Shown: one piece after another, positions 1 through 8,583 of the stretch
How the letters are laid out: each line of letters opens with the position of its first letter
How positions within the stretch are numbered: position 1 is the first letter of the stretch
Assembly: GCA_938009905.1 (NCBI GenBank)
Contig: CALLGK010000103.1
Coordinates: 1-57,560 of the forward strand
From: an uncultured Acidimicrobiales bacterium
GTDB taxonomy: Bacteria; Actinomycetota; Acidimicrobiia; Acidimicrobiales; SZUA-35
Length of the DNA: 57,560 bases
Direction of reading: 5' to 3'
The notes under the pieces: model-generated
What the model saw: only the letters and a program-made list of their open reading frames with translations
Told to the model about the DNA's origin: nothing
The model's database searches: none
Made by a program: the position numbers and the translations under genes

Positions 1-1
1 G

Positions 2-1210
2 CCCGATGCGATCGTGTCTGACATCGGCGGCACAACGACCGATGTGGCCGTGCTGCGCGGCGGACGTCCCGAGATCGATCGACAAGGCGCTGTTGTCGGC
101 GGGCATCAAACGATGGTGGAGGCCGTCGCCATGCGCACGACCGGCCTCGGCGGCGATAGCGAAGTGCGGGTTGAAGACAACACGCAGGTGACCTCGTTTG
201 TACTTGGGCCGCGCCGAGTGGTCCCGGTGAGTTCGCTCGCGGTTGAACACGCCGAGTTCGTGCACGACGCCCTCGACAAACAACTGGCCAGGCTCGCGCT
301 GCGAGACAACGACGGTTCGTTCGGCCGCCTCACACGATCGATCTCTCAAAGCCTGATCGACACCCACCCCAACGAACTCGGGCGTGATCTACTCACGGTC
401 ATGATCAACGGCCCGGTCGTACTCACCGATGCGCTGCCCACCCGCCGACACGAGAACGCCTTCAAGGCCCTCGTCGATGGCGGGCTTGCTCAACGGGTGG
501 CGGCAACGCCGACAGACGCAGCCCACGTTTTGGGATTCCAAGCCACGTTCGACACTGATGCAGCCGAGAAGACGCTCACGCTCATGGGTCGTCGGAAGGA
601 TCGTCACGGCGAACAGCTGGGCAACGGTCCGGTCGGTCTGGCCCAATCGATCGTCGACGCGCTCATCTCGCAGAGCGCTGACGCCGTGTTGAGCGCCGCG
701 CTGGCCGAGTCGGGTCTCGATGGGCCGGGCTTGGCCCGCCATCCCTTGACCCTCGCCGGACTTGGCTCGTTCCGTGACCTTGTGAAGATCGACGTTGCGC
801 TCGGCGTGCCACTCATTGCCGTTGGCGCATCAGCTGGCGCGTACTACCGGGCAGTTGGTGAGCAGCTGAACGCCGACGTGATTGTCCCGACCTTTGCCGA
901 AGTGGCCAATGCCGTCGGAGCAGTCGTTGGCCAAGTGCGGATGACGGGCGAGGCGTCGATCTCGCCGCTGAAGAAGGGTCGGTTCCGGGCCCACATTGAC
1001 CATGCCGACTTCGACGAGTTCGAAGATGCCGTGGTGCACAGCATTGAGGTGCTCACGGGCCGAGTTGAGGCACAGGCTCTCGAACAGGGCGCAGCACAGG
1101 TTGAAACCGCCGTTGATCGAAACGACGTAACGGCGATGGTCAGCGGACGCGAGATCATTGTGGAATCGACGGTCACCGTTACCTCGATCGGCCGGCCCGA
1201 GTTTTCCTAG
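2..1210 (+). CDS. Hydantoinase/oxoprolinase family protein, C-terminal part (gene truncated by window edge)
   Basis: The reading frame is open at the left edge and ends at TAG 1208-1210, leaving about 402 codons. The first visible residues contain the phosphate-binding motif DIGGTTTDVAVL of the hydantoinase A/5-oxoprolinase superfamily, an actin-like ATPase fold. A second glycine-rich stretch, GVPLIAVGASAGAYY, lies near residue 270. Family members are usually near 700 residues, so roughly the N-terminal 40 percent lies outside the window. Family enzymes cleave hydantoins or 5-oxoproline with ATP, often with a hydantoinase B partner. No partner is visible here, so the substrate is unknown. Confidence 0.8.
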   Translation, partial: PDAIVSDIGGTTTDVAVLRGGRPEIDRQGAVVGGHQTMVEAVAMRTTGLGGDSEVRVEDNTQVTSFVLGPRRVVPVSSLAVEHAEFVHDALDKQLARLALRDNDGSFGRLTRSISQSLIDTHPNELGRDLLTVMINGPVVLTDALPTRRHENAFKALVDGGLAQRVAATPTDAAHVLGFQATFDTDAAEKTLTLMGRRKDRHGEQLGNGPVGLAQSIVDALISQSADAVLSAALAESGLDGPGLARHPLTLAGLGSFRDLVKIDVALGVPLIAVGASAGAYYRAVGEQLNADVIVPTFAEVANAVGAVVGQVRMTGEASISPLKKGRFRAHIDHADFDEFEDAVVHSIEVLTGRVEAQALEQGAAQVETAVDRNDVTAMVSGREIIVESTVTVTSIGRPEFS

Positions 1211-1268
1211 GGAAACTCCCCGGGGAAGAGTCACACCAGCTGAGTTCTTCGCGGCTGAGATGAGCGCG

Positions 1269-1274
1269 TACCCT
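1269..1274 (+). promoter_or_regulatory. Leaderless -10 element of gcdH
   Basis: TACCCT ends 6 nt before ATG 1281, the spacing expected when transcription starts on the start codon. It favours ATG 1281 over the in-frame ATG at 1260. Confidence 0.5.
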
Positions 1275-1280
1275 GGCGGA

Positions 1281-2471
1281 ATGGCTCAACCCCTCGCCCC
1301 GAAGGCTGAAAACGCACTCGACTTCCTCGCAACCGATTCGTTGCTTACTGAGGAAGAGGTGATGCTGCGCGACACCGTCCGCCGCTACGTCGAAGAGCAG
1401 ATCAATCCATACGTTGGCGAGTGGTTCGATGAGGGAATTTTCCCGCACGAAGAAGTCGCAAAGGCCATCGGCCAACTTGGCCTGTTTGGCATGCACCTCG
1501 AGGGCTATGGCTGCGCCGGCTCGTCCGCCATGATGTACGGCCTCGCCTGCATGGAGACTGAAGCTGGCGACTCTGGCCTGCGGAGCTTCGTGAGCGTGCA
1601 GGGCTCGCTCGCCATGTTCCCCATCTGGGCCTACGGCTCAGAGGAACAGAAGCAAGAATGGCTGCCTCGCATGGCCGCCGGTGAAGCCATCGGCTGCTTC
1701 GGACTCACCGAGCCAGACTCCGGGTCAGACCCAAGCTCGATGCGCACCAACGCCAAGCAAGACCCAAACGGCGACTGGATCCTCAACGGCGCCAAGATGT
1801 GGATCACCAACGGGTCGATCGCCGACGTTGCCGTCGTGTGGGCTCGCACAGACGAAGGCATCCGCGGCTTCGTTGTACCCACAGACACCGAGGGATTCTC
1901 GGCCCCCAAGATCGAGCGCAAGGTCTCGCTCCGAGCGTCGGTGACCTCCGAGCTCATCATGGAAGACGTGCGCCTACCGGCCGGTGCCGTGCTGCCCGGC
2001 GTGTCGTCAATGCGTGGGCCGCTCAGCTGCCTCAACGAAGCACGCTTCGGCATTTCGTTTGGCGCCGTCGGTGCTGCTCGCTCGTGCTACGAAGCGGCCC
2101 TCGACTACGCCGGCAGCCGCGAACAGTTCGGCGTGCCGATCAGCTCGTTCCAGCTCACCCAACAACGTCTCGTCGACTTCATGACTCGGGTGCAGCAGGG
2201 CACGCTCGTGGCCTACCACCTCGGTCGCCTGAAGGATCAGGGCGTGCTCGGACCAGCCCAGGTGAGCTTCGGCAAGCGTCAAAACGTGCGCATGGCCCTT
2301 GAGGTCGCCCGGGAGGCTCGCTCCGTGCTCGGCGCCAACGGCATCACCACCGAGTACGCACCGGCCCGCCACATGAACAACCTCGAGTCGGTCTACACCT
2401 ACGAGGGCACCAACGAGATCCACACCCTCATGATGGGCCAGGCCATCACCGGCCAGAACGCCTTCACGTAG
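1281..2471 (+). CDS. gcdH: Glutaryl-CoA dehydrogenase (acyl-CoA dehydrogenase family)
   Basis: This 396-residue flavoenzyme would convert glutaryl-CoA to crotonyl-CoA and CO2 in lysine/tryptophan catabolism, passing electrons to ETF. Visible signatures are the FAD-binding motif CFGLTEPDSGSD, KMWITNG, and the C-terminal TYEGTNEIH carrying the catalytic glutamate (about E375). The segment GLRSFVSVQGSL aligns with GYRSAMSVQSSL of human GCDH, whose Arg contacts the glutaryl carboxylate; this is why I prefer GCDH over a generic ACAD. The C-terminal stretch ending AITGQNAF is also typical. An alternative ATG at 1260 adds seven residues; the TACCCT box supports 1281. It stands alone, 19 bp before an acetyltransferase gene. 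Confidence 0.85.
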   Translation: MAQPLAPKAENALDFLATDSLLTEEEVMLRDTVRRYVEEQINPYVGEWFDEGIFPHEEVAKAIGQLGLFGMHLEGYGCAGSSAMMYGLACMETEAGDSGLRSFVSVQGSLAMFPIWAYGSEEQKQEWLPRMAAGEAIGCFGLTEPDSGSDPSSMRTNAKQDPNGDWILNGAKMWITNGSIADVAVVWARTDEGIRGFVVPTDTEGFSAPKIERKVSLRASVTSELIMEDVRLPAGAVLPGVSSMRGPLSCLNEARFGISFGAVGAARSCYEAALDYAGSREQFGVPISSFQLTQQRLVDFMTRVQQGTLVAYHLGRLKDQGVLGPAQVSFGKRQNVRMALEVAREARSVLGANGITTEYAPARHMNNLESVYTYEGTNEIHTLMMGQAITGQNAFT

Positions 2472-2490
2472 CCGGCACCTCGGCAACCGC

Positions 2491-2991
2491 ATGCTGCCGC
2501 CAACCCATCACACCGAACGGCTGACGCTTCGGCCGTTTCAAGGGTCGGACTTCGAGCCGATGGCTGAGTTCTACGCGAGCCCCGTGTCGAAGTTCTACGG
2601 CGGCCCGCTTGAACGAAACGACGCGTGGCGACGGTTTGCCGCGTATCCCGGTCATTGGGCCCTGCGGGGCTACGGTCCGTGGGCACTCGAACGTCGAGAC
2701 ACAGGCGAGTTCATCGGCCTGACCGGGCTTTGGTATCCCGAAGGGTGGTTCGCGCCCGAGATCACGTGGGCCCTGCTGGAAGATCATCACGGCAACGGGT
2801 TCGCCACCGAAGCTGCATCAATGGCGCTCGACCTCGCCTATCGAGACTTCGGGTGGGAGACCGCCGTGAGCGTGGTTGCACTCGCAAACGTGGCGTCAGC
2901 TGCGGTGGCCAAACGACTCGGGGCCACGGTCGAAACCACCACCGAGTACGCCTATGGCACGGCCGAGGTGTATCGCCACCGACCGCGGTGA
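2491..2991 (+). CDS. GNAT N-acetyltransferase, RimJ/RimL type
   Basis: The 166-residue protein opens with HTERLTLRPFQGSDFEPM, the usual N-terminus of RimJ/RimL-like acetyltransferases. It carries the strand-turn-helix GNGFATEAASMAL, corresponding to the acetyl-CoA pyrophosphate loop (Q/RxxGxG/A; here the loop is HHGNGFATEA). VVALANVASAAVAKRLGA is the conserved C-terminal helix. RimJ/RimL members acetylate N-terminal residues or small amines; the substrate cannot be told from sequence. It follows gcdH by 19 bp and precedes yceH by 16 bp, but yceH has its own promoter. Confidence 0.8.
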   Translation: MLPPTHHTERLTLRPFQGSDFEPMAEFYASPVSKFYGGPLERNDAWRRFAAYPGHWALRGYGPWALERRDTGEFIGLTGLWYPEGWFAPEITWALLEDHHGNGFATEAASMALDLAYRDFGWETAVSVVALANVASAAVAKRLGATVETTTEYAYGTAEVYRHRPR

Positions 2992-2995
2992 GGAG

Positions 2996-3001
2996 TACCG
3001 T
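2996..3001 (+). promoter_or_regulatory. Leaderless -10 element of yceH
   Basis: TACCGT lies 6 nt before ATG 3008 and overlaps the 3' flank of the acetyltransferase gene. It is the argument for starting YceH at 3008. Confidence 0.5.
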
Positions 3002-3007
3002 CGGGCT

Positions 3008-3787
3008 ATGGCTTTGAGCGATGAAGAAGTGCGGGTGCTCGGTTGCCTGATCGAAAAGGGAGCAACCACTCCCGATCAGTACCCCCTGTCGACCAATGCG
3101 TTGGTCAATGCGTGTAACCAAAAGAGCAACCGTCAGCCCGTTGTTGACTACGAAGAGCGGCTCGTGGTCGACACCATGTTGCTACTCCGGCCTGCCGGGT
3201 TGGCTCGCACCGTTACTGGCGGTCGAGCCGACAAGCACAAGCACGTACTCGATGAGGCGTGGGGCGTGTCAAACGACGAGCTCGCCGTACTGGCCATCAT
3301 GATGCTGCGAGGTCCGCAATCACCGGGCGAACTCAAGACCCGGACCGAGCGATACCCGACGGCTCAAGGATCTGGCTTCGAAACACTCGACCAGGTCGAA
3401 GCGGTGTTGGCCGGGCTGGCGGCACGCCCTGAACCGCTGGTGCTCAACATCGGCCGCGGATCGGGACAAAGCCAAGACCGCTGGGCTCACCTCGTTGGTG
3501 AAGAAGTGCCAGACGTCAACGACATTCCGGCCAGCAGTGGGGGAGGCGGAAGTGGCGGCGGCAGCCGAAGCAGCAACGCCGAGCTGACGGCCCGGGTGGA
3601 AGCTCTCGAGGCTCGCCTGGCCACCCTCGAAGAAGCGCTCGGCATCGAGGCGCCAGCACCAAAGCCAACACCGGTGCCGCAGGTTGAGGCGCCGGCCGCG
3701 GCTCCAGAACCCGAACCAGAGCCCGTCGAGGAAGGTCCAGCCCACAGCGAGCTGCCGCCCACCGTCATTCGCAGCGACGGCTACTAG
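3008..3787 (+). CDS. YceH/UPF0502 (DUF480) family protein with long C-terminal tail
   Basis: The first ~165 residues match DUF480/YceH: LSDEEVRVLGCLIEKGATTPDQYPLS..., LVNACNQKSNRQPVV, then VLAIMMLRGPQSPGELKTRTERY, which is a tandem winged-helix arrangement. The molecular role of the family is not established. After the conserved core comes a linker made almost wholly of Gly and Ser (about residues 177-190). A predicted coiled coil (LTARVEALEARLATLEEAL) follows, then a Pro/Glu/Ala-rich tail to residue 259. Typical YceH proteins are ~215 residues, so the tail is an extension. The start at ATG 3008 fits the conserved N-terminus. The gene converges on an acyl-CoA dehydrogenase 8 bp away. Confidence 0.8.
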   Translation: MALSDEEVRVLGCLIEKGATTPDQYPLSTNALVNACNQKSNRQPVVDYEERLVVDTMLLLRPAGLARTVTGGRADKHKHVLDEAWGVSNDELAVLAIMMLRGPQSPGELKTRTERYPTAQGSGFETLDQVEAVLAGLAARPEPLVLNIGRGSGQSQDRWAHLVGEEVPDVNDIPASSGGGGSGGGSRSSNAELTARVEALEARLATLEEALGIEAPAPKPTPVPQVEAPAAAPEPEPEPVEEGPAHSELPPTVIRSDGY

Positions 3788-3795
3788 CCCCGCTT

Positions 3796-4947
3796 CTAGA
3801 AGCCGAGCGAGCGGCCGATGATTTCTTTCATGATCTCGTTGGTGCCGCCGTAGATCTTCTGCACGCGAGCGTCTCGCCAGGCCCGAGCGATCGGGTACTC
3901 CTCCATATAGCCGTACCCCCCGTGGAGCTGCAGGCACTGGTCGGCCACTCGATTCTCGAGCTCGGTCGTCCACCACTTCGCTTCTGCTGCGTCCTCAGCA
4001 GTCAGCTCCCCATCGAGGTAGGCCTGGATTTGGCGGTCCATGAAGACCCAGGCGATGTCGAGCTCGGTCTTCATCTCGGCCAGCCAGAACTTGGAGTTCT
4101 GGAACGACCCGATGGGCTGGCCAAACGCTTCTCGTTCCTTGGCGTAGTCGATCGTCCAGTCGAAGGCCCGCTGAGCGTGGGCAACAGCACTGAGTGACAG
4201 TGACAGCCGCTCGCGAGGGAGGTTGCCAACCAGGTTGAAGAAGCCCTGGCCTTCGCCGCCAAGCAGGTTCTCAGCCGGTACCCGCACGTCTTCGAAGATG
4301 AGCTCTGCGGTGTCTTGAGCGTGCAGGCCGATCTTCTCGAGGTTGCGACCTCGGCTGAAGCCCTCCATGCCTTCCTCGACAACGAGCAGGCTCATGCCTC
4401 GGTGGGCTTGGGTTGGATCGGTCTTGGCTGCCACGATCACGAGCGACGAGTTGATGCCATTGGTGATGAACGTCTTTGAGCCGTTGAGCACGTACGTGTC
4501 GCCATCCTTGATGGCCGTGGTGCGCACACCGGCGAGGTCCGAGCCAGTGCCAGGCTCGGTCATGGCAATGGCGGTCATGGCATCGCCCGAGCAAATGCCT
4601 GGCAACCAGCGAGCCTTCTGCTCGTCGTTGGCTACCTCGTTGAAGTAGGGGAGGCAGATGTCGTTGTGCAGCGTGATGCACATGCCGCTGCCGAACACGC
4701 CGGCCGCCTGCACCTCTTCGTTGATGATGCAGTTGAAGCGGAAGTCGTCCACGCCGCCGCCACCGAACTCTTCGGCGACTTCCATGCCGAGAAACCCAGC
4801 ATCGCCAGCGGCCTTGAACATCGCGACGTCAACCTTGCCCGCCGTCTCCCACTCGTCTGCGTGGGGCACAACTTCCTTCTGCAGAAAAGTGCGGACACTC
4901 TCGCGAAACATCTCGTGTTCGTCGCCGTAGATCGTTCGTCGAAGCAT
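3796..4947 (-). CDS. Acyl-CoA dehydrogenase, long-chain/isovaleryl subgroup
   Basis: This 383-residue flavoprotein would oxidise a fatty acyl-CoA to the trans-2-enoyl-CoA and reduce ETF. It shows AMTEPGTGSDLAGVRTTA (FAD/substrate loop), SKTFITNG, and the C-terminal FAD motif QLHGGYGYMEEYPI. The position that holds the catalytic Glu in MCAD/GCDH reads IYGGTNEIM, with Gly in its place. A glutamate instead appears at about E246 in NLPRERLSLS, the helix-G site used by long-chain and isovaleryl-CoA dehydrogenases. The enzyme therefore belongs to that subgroup and is probably active. The first residues, MLRRTIYGDEHEMFRESVRTF, are the normal N-terminus of the family. Confidence 0.85.
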   Translation of the reverse strand: MLRRTIYGDEHEMFRESVRTFLQKEVVPHADEWETAGKVDVAMFKAAGDAGFLGMEVAEEFGGGGVDDFRFNCIINEEVQAAGVFGSGMCITLHNDICLPYFNEVANDEQKARWLPGICSGDAMTAIAMTEPGTGSDLAGVRTTAIKDGDTYVLNGSKTFITNGINSSLVIVAAKTDPTQAHRGMSLLVVEEGMEGFSRGRNLEKIGLHAQDTAELIFEDVRVPAENLLGGEGQGFFNLVGNLPRERLSLSLSAVAHAQRAFDWTIDYAKEREAFGQPIGSFQNSKFWLAEMKTELDIAWVFMDRQIQAYLDGELTAEDAAEAKWWTTELENRVADQCLQLHGGYGYMEEYPIARAWRDARVQKIYGGTNEIMKEIIGRSLGF

Positions 4948-4954
4948 GATGCGA

Positions 4955-4960
4955 ACGCTA
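4955..4960 (-). promoter_or_regulatory. Leaderless -10 element of the acyl-CoA dehydrogenase gene
   Basis: Read on the minus strand, TAGCGT is followed by 7 nt and then the ATG whose first base is 4947. Confidence 0.45.
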
Positions 4961-5033
4961 CATCAGCGTGCCCCCAGTAGGCCTCTTCGAAGGCCTACGA
5001 TCCAAGGCGCCGTGCCTGCCGAAGCCACCTCAG

Positions 5034-5681
5034 ATGACAGACGCTGATCCTCGCACCGCCGTCGTCATCAGCGGCGGGGCTGCCTTGACGCCAACAGAGA
5101 TTGCCGCCGTTCCAACCGGGGCGTTCATTGTCGCTGCCGACTCAGGGATCGACCGCGCCGCCGAGGCCGGCATTGTCGTGCACACCGCCGTTGGCGACTT
5201 CGATTCTGTGAGCGCCACCGGCTACGTGCGAGCCGAAGAAGATGGTGTCGAACTGGTGCGGCACGACGCATCAAAAGATGAGACCGATCTTGAACTGGCG
5301 CTGCTTCGAGCCGCGGCGCCCAACCCCGACCGTCTCATCGTGATCGGCCTGGACGGCGGGCGCTTCGATCATCAGCTGTCTTCGACGCTCATGCTCGCCG
5401 ACGAACGGCTGGCGTCTGTCGACGTCGAGGCCTATGTGGGGGCCACGAAGATCACCGTGATTCGCTCGAAGCGGGCACTCACGGGCCGCGTCGGCGATCT
5501 GGTTTCGCTGATCTCTATTGGTGGCCCTGCCGTTGGTGTGACCACCCACGGTCTCGAGTATCCGCTGAACAACGAGACGCTTGCCCCTTCATCGCCTCGG
5601 GGTGTGTCGAACGTCTTCACCTCGGCGGTCGCCGCGGTCAGCCTCACGAGCGGTGTGCTCTTTGGGGTGCAGCCGTCGTGA
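5034..5681 (+). CDS. thiN: Thiamine pyrophosphokinase (thiamine diphosphokinase)
   Basis: The 215-residue protein has all three hallmarks of the family: VGDFDSVS (about residues 53-60, metal/ATP site), SKDETDLELAL (about 80-90), and GLDGGRFDHQLS (about 107-118). These transfer pyrophosphate from ATP to thiamine to make the cofactor ThDP. The C-terminal half (TKITVIRSKRALTGRVGDLVSLISIG) is the thiamine-binding beta domain. I start at ATG 5034 because the ThiN-like AVVISGG strand follows directly; an upstream GTG at 4968 would add 22 unconserved residues. The stop overlaps the start of the LCP gene (GTGA), so the two are probably co-translated. Confidence 0.85.
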   Translation: MTDADPRTAVVISGGAALTPTEIAAVPTGAFIVAADSGIDRAAEAGIVVHTAVGDFDSVSATGYVRAEEDGVELVRHDASKDETDLELALLRAAAPNPDRLIVIGLDGGRFDHQLSSTLMLADERLASVDVEAYVGATKITVIRSKRALTGRVGDLVSLISIGGPAVGVTTHGLEYPLNNETLAPSSPRGVSNVFTSAVAAVSLTSGVLFGVQPS

Positions 5682-7168
5682 CCGAACGAAAGCGCCGATT
5701 CTGGCGCCGCCGCGATCGCGGCCGACGCACCTGGGCGCAGCGCTTCGTGCTTGCCGCGAACGTGATCGCCATTGCAGGAGCTCTTGGCCTGGCTTGGATG
5801 CTCAACTTCACCTACGAACAGGCGGCGAGCGTCGAGCGAATCCAACTTGGAGCCAATCTCACACCCCTCGAAGAGTCCGACGATTCGGGCGGGCGAGTCT
5901 TCAATCTGCTCATCGTTGGCTACGACAGTTCAGCCGGTCTCGACCCAGACGATCCGATTCAGGTTGGTCGCAACGGCGAGCGCTTCAGCGACGTCATCAT
6001 CATCGCCCACATCGATGAGGTCGAAGAGACCGCCACCTTGCTGTCGGTACCGCGCGATCTGTGGCTGCCTATCTCGGGCCTCGATCGCGAGCAGAAGATC
6101 AACTACGCCTTCGGCGTCGGCGGACCAGCCGTGCTCATCGACACCATCGAAGACGAACTCGACATTCCAATCCATCACTACGTCAGCGTCGACTTCGCAG
6201 GCTTCCAAGGCATCGTCGAAGTCGTCGGATCGGTCGACGTCTACTTCGACCAACCGGCCCGTGACTGGAATGCTTCGCCTCCGTCTGGCCCGGCGTTTAG
6301 CCAAACCGGGTTCGAAATGCTTGAGCCGGGCTGCCAAGCCCTCGATCCGCCGACGGCGCTCGCCTACGTCCGTAGCCGCTACTACCAAGTGCAGCTGCCT
6401 GACGGCACGTGGGTCGACTCCGATCCGCCGTCAGATCTCGGTCGCATGATCCGCCAGCAGGACTTCGTGCGGCGACTGCTTGCCGAAGCGATCGACTCGG
6501 GAGCCCGCAACCCCTTCGTGCTCGCCGACCTGGTCGACGCCGGTTTGGAAAACGTCACCATCGACCAAGAGCTCACGCCGCAGGTGCTGGTGGACGTTGG
6601 TCGCACGTTCCGCAACTTTGAACCGGGCCAGCTCCAGACCTACACCTTCCCTGTCGAGTTCGGCTGGGAGGGAACGGCGAGTGTGCTCTACGGAATCGAC
6701 GAAGAAGCCGATCCGATCCTGCGCATCTTCCGTAGTCAGTCGCCGACCGACCCGCGCACGGTGCTCGTGTCTGTCGTTGGCGATCAACGGGCGGAAACCG
6801 AGGCCGCAGCGACGGCCGAGCAGCTCAACGCAGCTGGCTTTGATATCGATGGCGCATCGTTTGCCGACGTTGGCGCTGGGCTTGTGATCCGTCACGGTGT
6901 GAACGGCCGCCAAGCAGCTGAGCTCGTCAACGTGGCTCTCGGCGGCGCCGGGCAGCTGGAGGAAATCGATACGCTGTCTGGCCGCCACGTGATCGTGGTG
7001 GTTGGCGGGTCGGCTGAGGCCGCCGCGGCAGAGGATGCTGAGAGCGATTCCACCCCCGCAACGGCATCAACAGCACCGCCCGCGACGGCGCCGGTAGCGG
7101 CTGAAACCACCTCAACGTCGGTGGCCCAGGAGTCCGAAACGGTGGCCCCTGCGCTGCGATGCGGCTAA
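5678..7168 (+). CDS. LytR-CpsA-Psr (LCP) family glycopolymer ligase
   Basis: LCP enzymes attach lipid-linked glycopolymers to peptidoglycan outside the membrane. This 496-residue protein has a basic cytoplasmic tail (many Arg, residues 1-18), one membrane segment (about 22-42) and the LCP domain from about residue 73. The domain shows NLLIVGYDSS, RFSDVIIIAHID, the pyrophosphate-binding SVPRDLWLPI, INYAFGVGGP, and late LAYVRSRYY. A LytR_C domain follows (TVLVSVVGDQ..., LVIRHGVNGRQAAELVNVALG). The tail is Ala/Thr/Ser-rich and ends AAPALRCG-like, probably in the cell wall. It is translationally coupled to thiN and lies upstream of ugd, which fits a role in attaching the glycan made by the following genes. 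Confidence 0.88.
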   Translation: MTERKRRFWRRRDRGRRTWAQRFVLAANVIAIAGALGLAWMLNFTYEQAASVERIQLGANLTPLEESDDSGGRVFNLLIVGYDSSAGLDPDDPIQVGRNGERFSDVIIIAHIDEVEETATLLSVPRDLWLPISGLDREQKINYAFGVGGPAVLIDTIEDELDIPIHHYVSVDFAGFQGIVEVVGSVDVYFDQPARDWNASPPSGPAFSQTGFEMLEPGCQALDPPTALAYVRSRYYQVQLPDGTWVDSDPPSDLGRMIRQQDFVRRLLAEAIDSGARNPFVLADLVDAGLENVTIDQELTPQVLVDVGRTFRNFEPGQLQTYTFPVEFGWEGTASVLYGIDEEADPILRIFRSQSPTDPRTVLVSVVGDQRAETEAAATAEQLNAAGFDIDGASFADVGAGLVIRHGVNGRQAAELVNVALGGAGQLEEIDTLSGRHVIVVVGGSAEAAAAEDAESDSTPATASTAPPATAPVAAETTSTSVAQESETVAPALRCG

Positions 7169-7203
7169 TCAAGCGGTTTTCGGCCGTTTGAGAATGAGGC
7201 AAA

Positions 7204-7219
7204 TGACCTGAAGAGGTCA
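7204..7219. promoter_or_regulatory. Inverted repeat upstream of ugd (possible operator)
   Basis: TGACCT and AGGTCA form a perfect 6-bp inverted repeat separated by GAAG. It lies about 26 bp before a GATAAT hexamer (7245-7250) in the 118-bp gap before ugd. Placement near the -35 region suggests a regulator site; no regulator is identified. Confidence 0.35.
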
Positions 7220-7286
7220 ACTCAGGGCGAAGCGAACCTGCGCCGATAATGTGGTGAGTCGGTCGTTCGCGTCCAGGAGGAAAACG

Positions 7287-8561
7287 GTGGCGAGAATTGC
7301 GGTAATCGGGACCGGCTATGTCGGTCTTACCACGGGTGCGTGTTTTGCTCATCTGGGTCATGAAGTCGTGTGTGCGGATATCGACGAGGCGAAGATTGAG
7401 TCGCTGCGTCGTGGTGAGGTCCCCATTGTCGAGATGAACCTTGATCGGTTTGTTGCTGAGGGCATTGCGTCAGGGAATCTGTCGTTTGTTGTCGGTGCGG
7501 CTGAGGCTTCGAAGGACTGTGAGTTTCATTACTTGTGTGTGCCGACGCCGCAGGGCCCTGATGGTTCTGCTGATCTGTCGTATTTGGAGACGGCGGCCGC
7601 GCAGATTGCTCCGGTGATGCCGACGGGGTCGGTTGTGGTCAACAAGTCGACAGTGCCGGTTGGTTCAACCGGGATTGTGGCTCGTGTGATGGGCCGTAAC
7701 GACGTGTCTGTGGTGTCGAACCCTGAGTTCCTCCGTGAGGGAACGGCGATCGACGATTTCTTGAATCCTGATCGTGTCGTGATTGGTTCTCGTGACCAGG
7801 AAGCGGCGATTCGGGTTGCCGGTCTGTACACGGGTGTTCGTGCGCCGGTGATGGTGACCGATCCGATTTCGGCTGAAACGATCAAGTACGCGTCGAACGC
7901 GTTCTTGGCGTCGAAGCTTTCGTTTGTGAACGCGGTGGCCAACCTCTGTGAGGCGGTTGGTGCTGATGTGAACGACGTGGTGTTGGGGATGGGCTACGAC
8001 AAGCGGATCGGCAAGGAGTTCTTGCGGCCTGGCCCTGGTTGGGGTGGTTCGTGTTTTCCGAAAGACACGATTGCGTTGGCTCGTATTGCTGAAGACCATG
8101 GCTATGACTTCACGTTCTTGCGTGAGGTTCTTGCTGTGAATGAAGAGCAGTTCGATCGGACTGCAGCGAAGGTCACCGCGGTGTTGGGTGACGATCCGTC
8201 TGTGGCATCGGTTGGTTGCTGGGGTCTGACGTTTAAGGCTGGCACCGACGATTTGCGGCAGTCGCCTGCGATCGAGGTGCTGAAGCGGGTGTCGGCTGCT
8301 GGTGTGAAGATTCGGGCCTATGACCCGGCGGTGAAGGGTCAGATTGAGGGCCTCGATGTTGAGGTCGTTGATGATCCGTATGCCGCGGTTGATGGTGCTG
8401 ATGCGCTTGTGGTGCTGACTGAGTGGGATGAGTTCCGCTGGTTGGATTTCGACAAGGTTGCCGAGTCGATGACGGGCCGTTCTGTTGTGGACGCCCGCAA
8501 TCTGTTGGACCGTTCACAGCTTGAACGGCGAGGCTTTGACTATCGCGGCATCGGCCGCTGA
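7287..8561 (+). CDS. ugd: UDP-glucose 6-dehydrogenase
   Basis: This 424-residue enzyme oxidises UDP-glucose twice with NAD+ to UDP-glucuronate. Evidence: Rossmann motif [15 protein letters not shown] (residues 3-17), [36 protein letters not shown], and the active-site loop [12 protein letters not shown] with the catalytic cysteine. The C-terminal domain has [19 protein letters not shown] 7287 is chosen because AGGAGG (7275-7280) sits 6 nt upstream and the Rossmann strand follows at once. Its codon use is unlike its neighbours: GTT, GCT, GGT, TTG and AAG are common, and the coding strand is rich in G and T. It precedes a UDP-xylose synthase gene by 22 bp, so both are probably one operon. Confidence 0.93.
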   Translation: MARIAVIGTGYVGLTTGACFAHLGHEVVCADIDEAKIESLRRGEVPIVEMNLDRFVAEGIASGNLSFVVGAAEASKDCEFHYLCVPTPQGPDGSADLSYLETAAAQIAPVMPTGSVVVNKSTVPVGSTGIVARVMGRNDVSVVSNPEFLREGTAIDDFLNPDRVVIGSRDQEAAIRVAGLYTGVRAPVMVTDPISAETIKYASNAFLASKLSFVNAVANLCEAVGADVNDVVLGMGYDKRIGKEFLRPGPGWGGSCFPKDTIALARIAEDHGYDFTFLREVLAVNEEQFDRTAAKVTAVLGDDPSVASVGCWGLTFKAGTDDLRQSPAIEVLKRVSAAGVKIRAYDPAVKGQIEGLDVEVVDDPYAAVDGADALVVLTEWDEFRWLDFDKVAESMTGRSVVDARNLLDRSQLERRGFDYRGIGR

Positions 8562-8583
8562 CGTCGCCCAGGAGGGATCACAC

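Noticed and set aside
1799-2302. A 167-residue open frame inside gcdH.
   Set aside because: It is a shadow of gcdH with Arg/His-rich composition and no recognisable domain.
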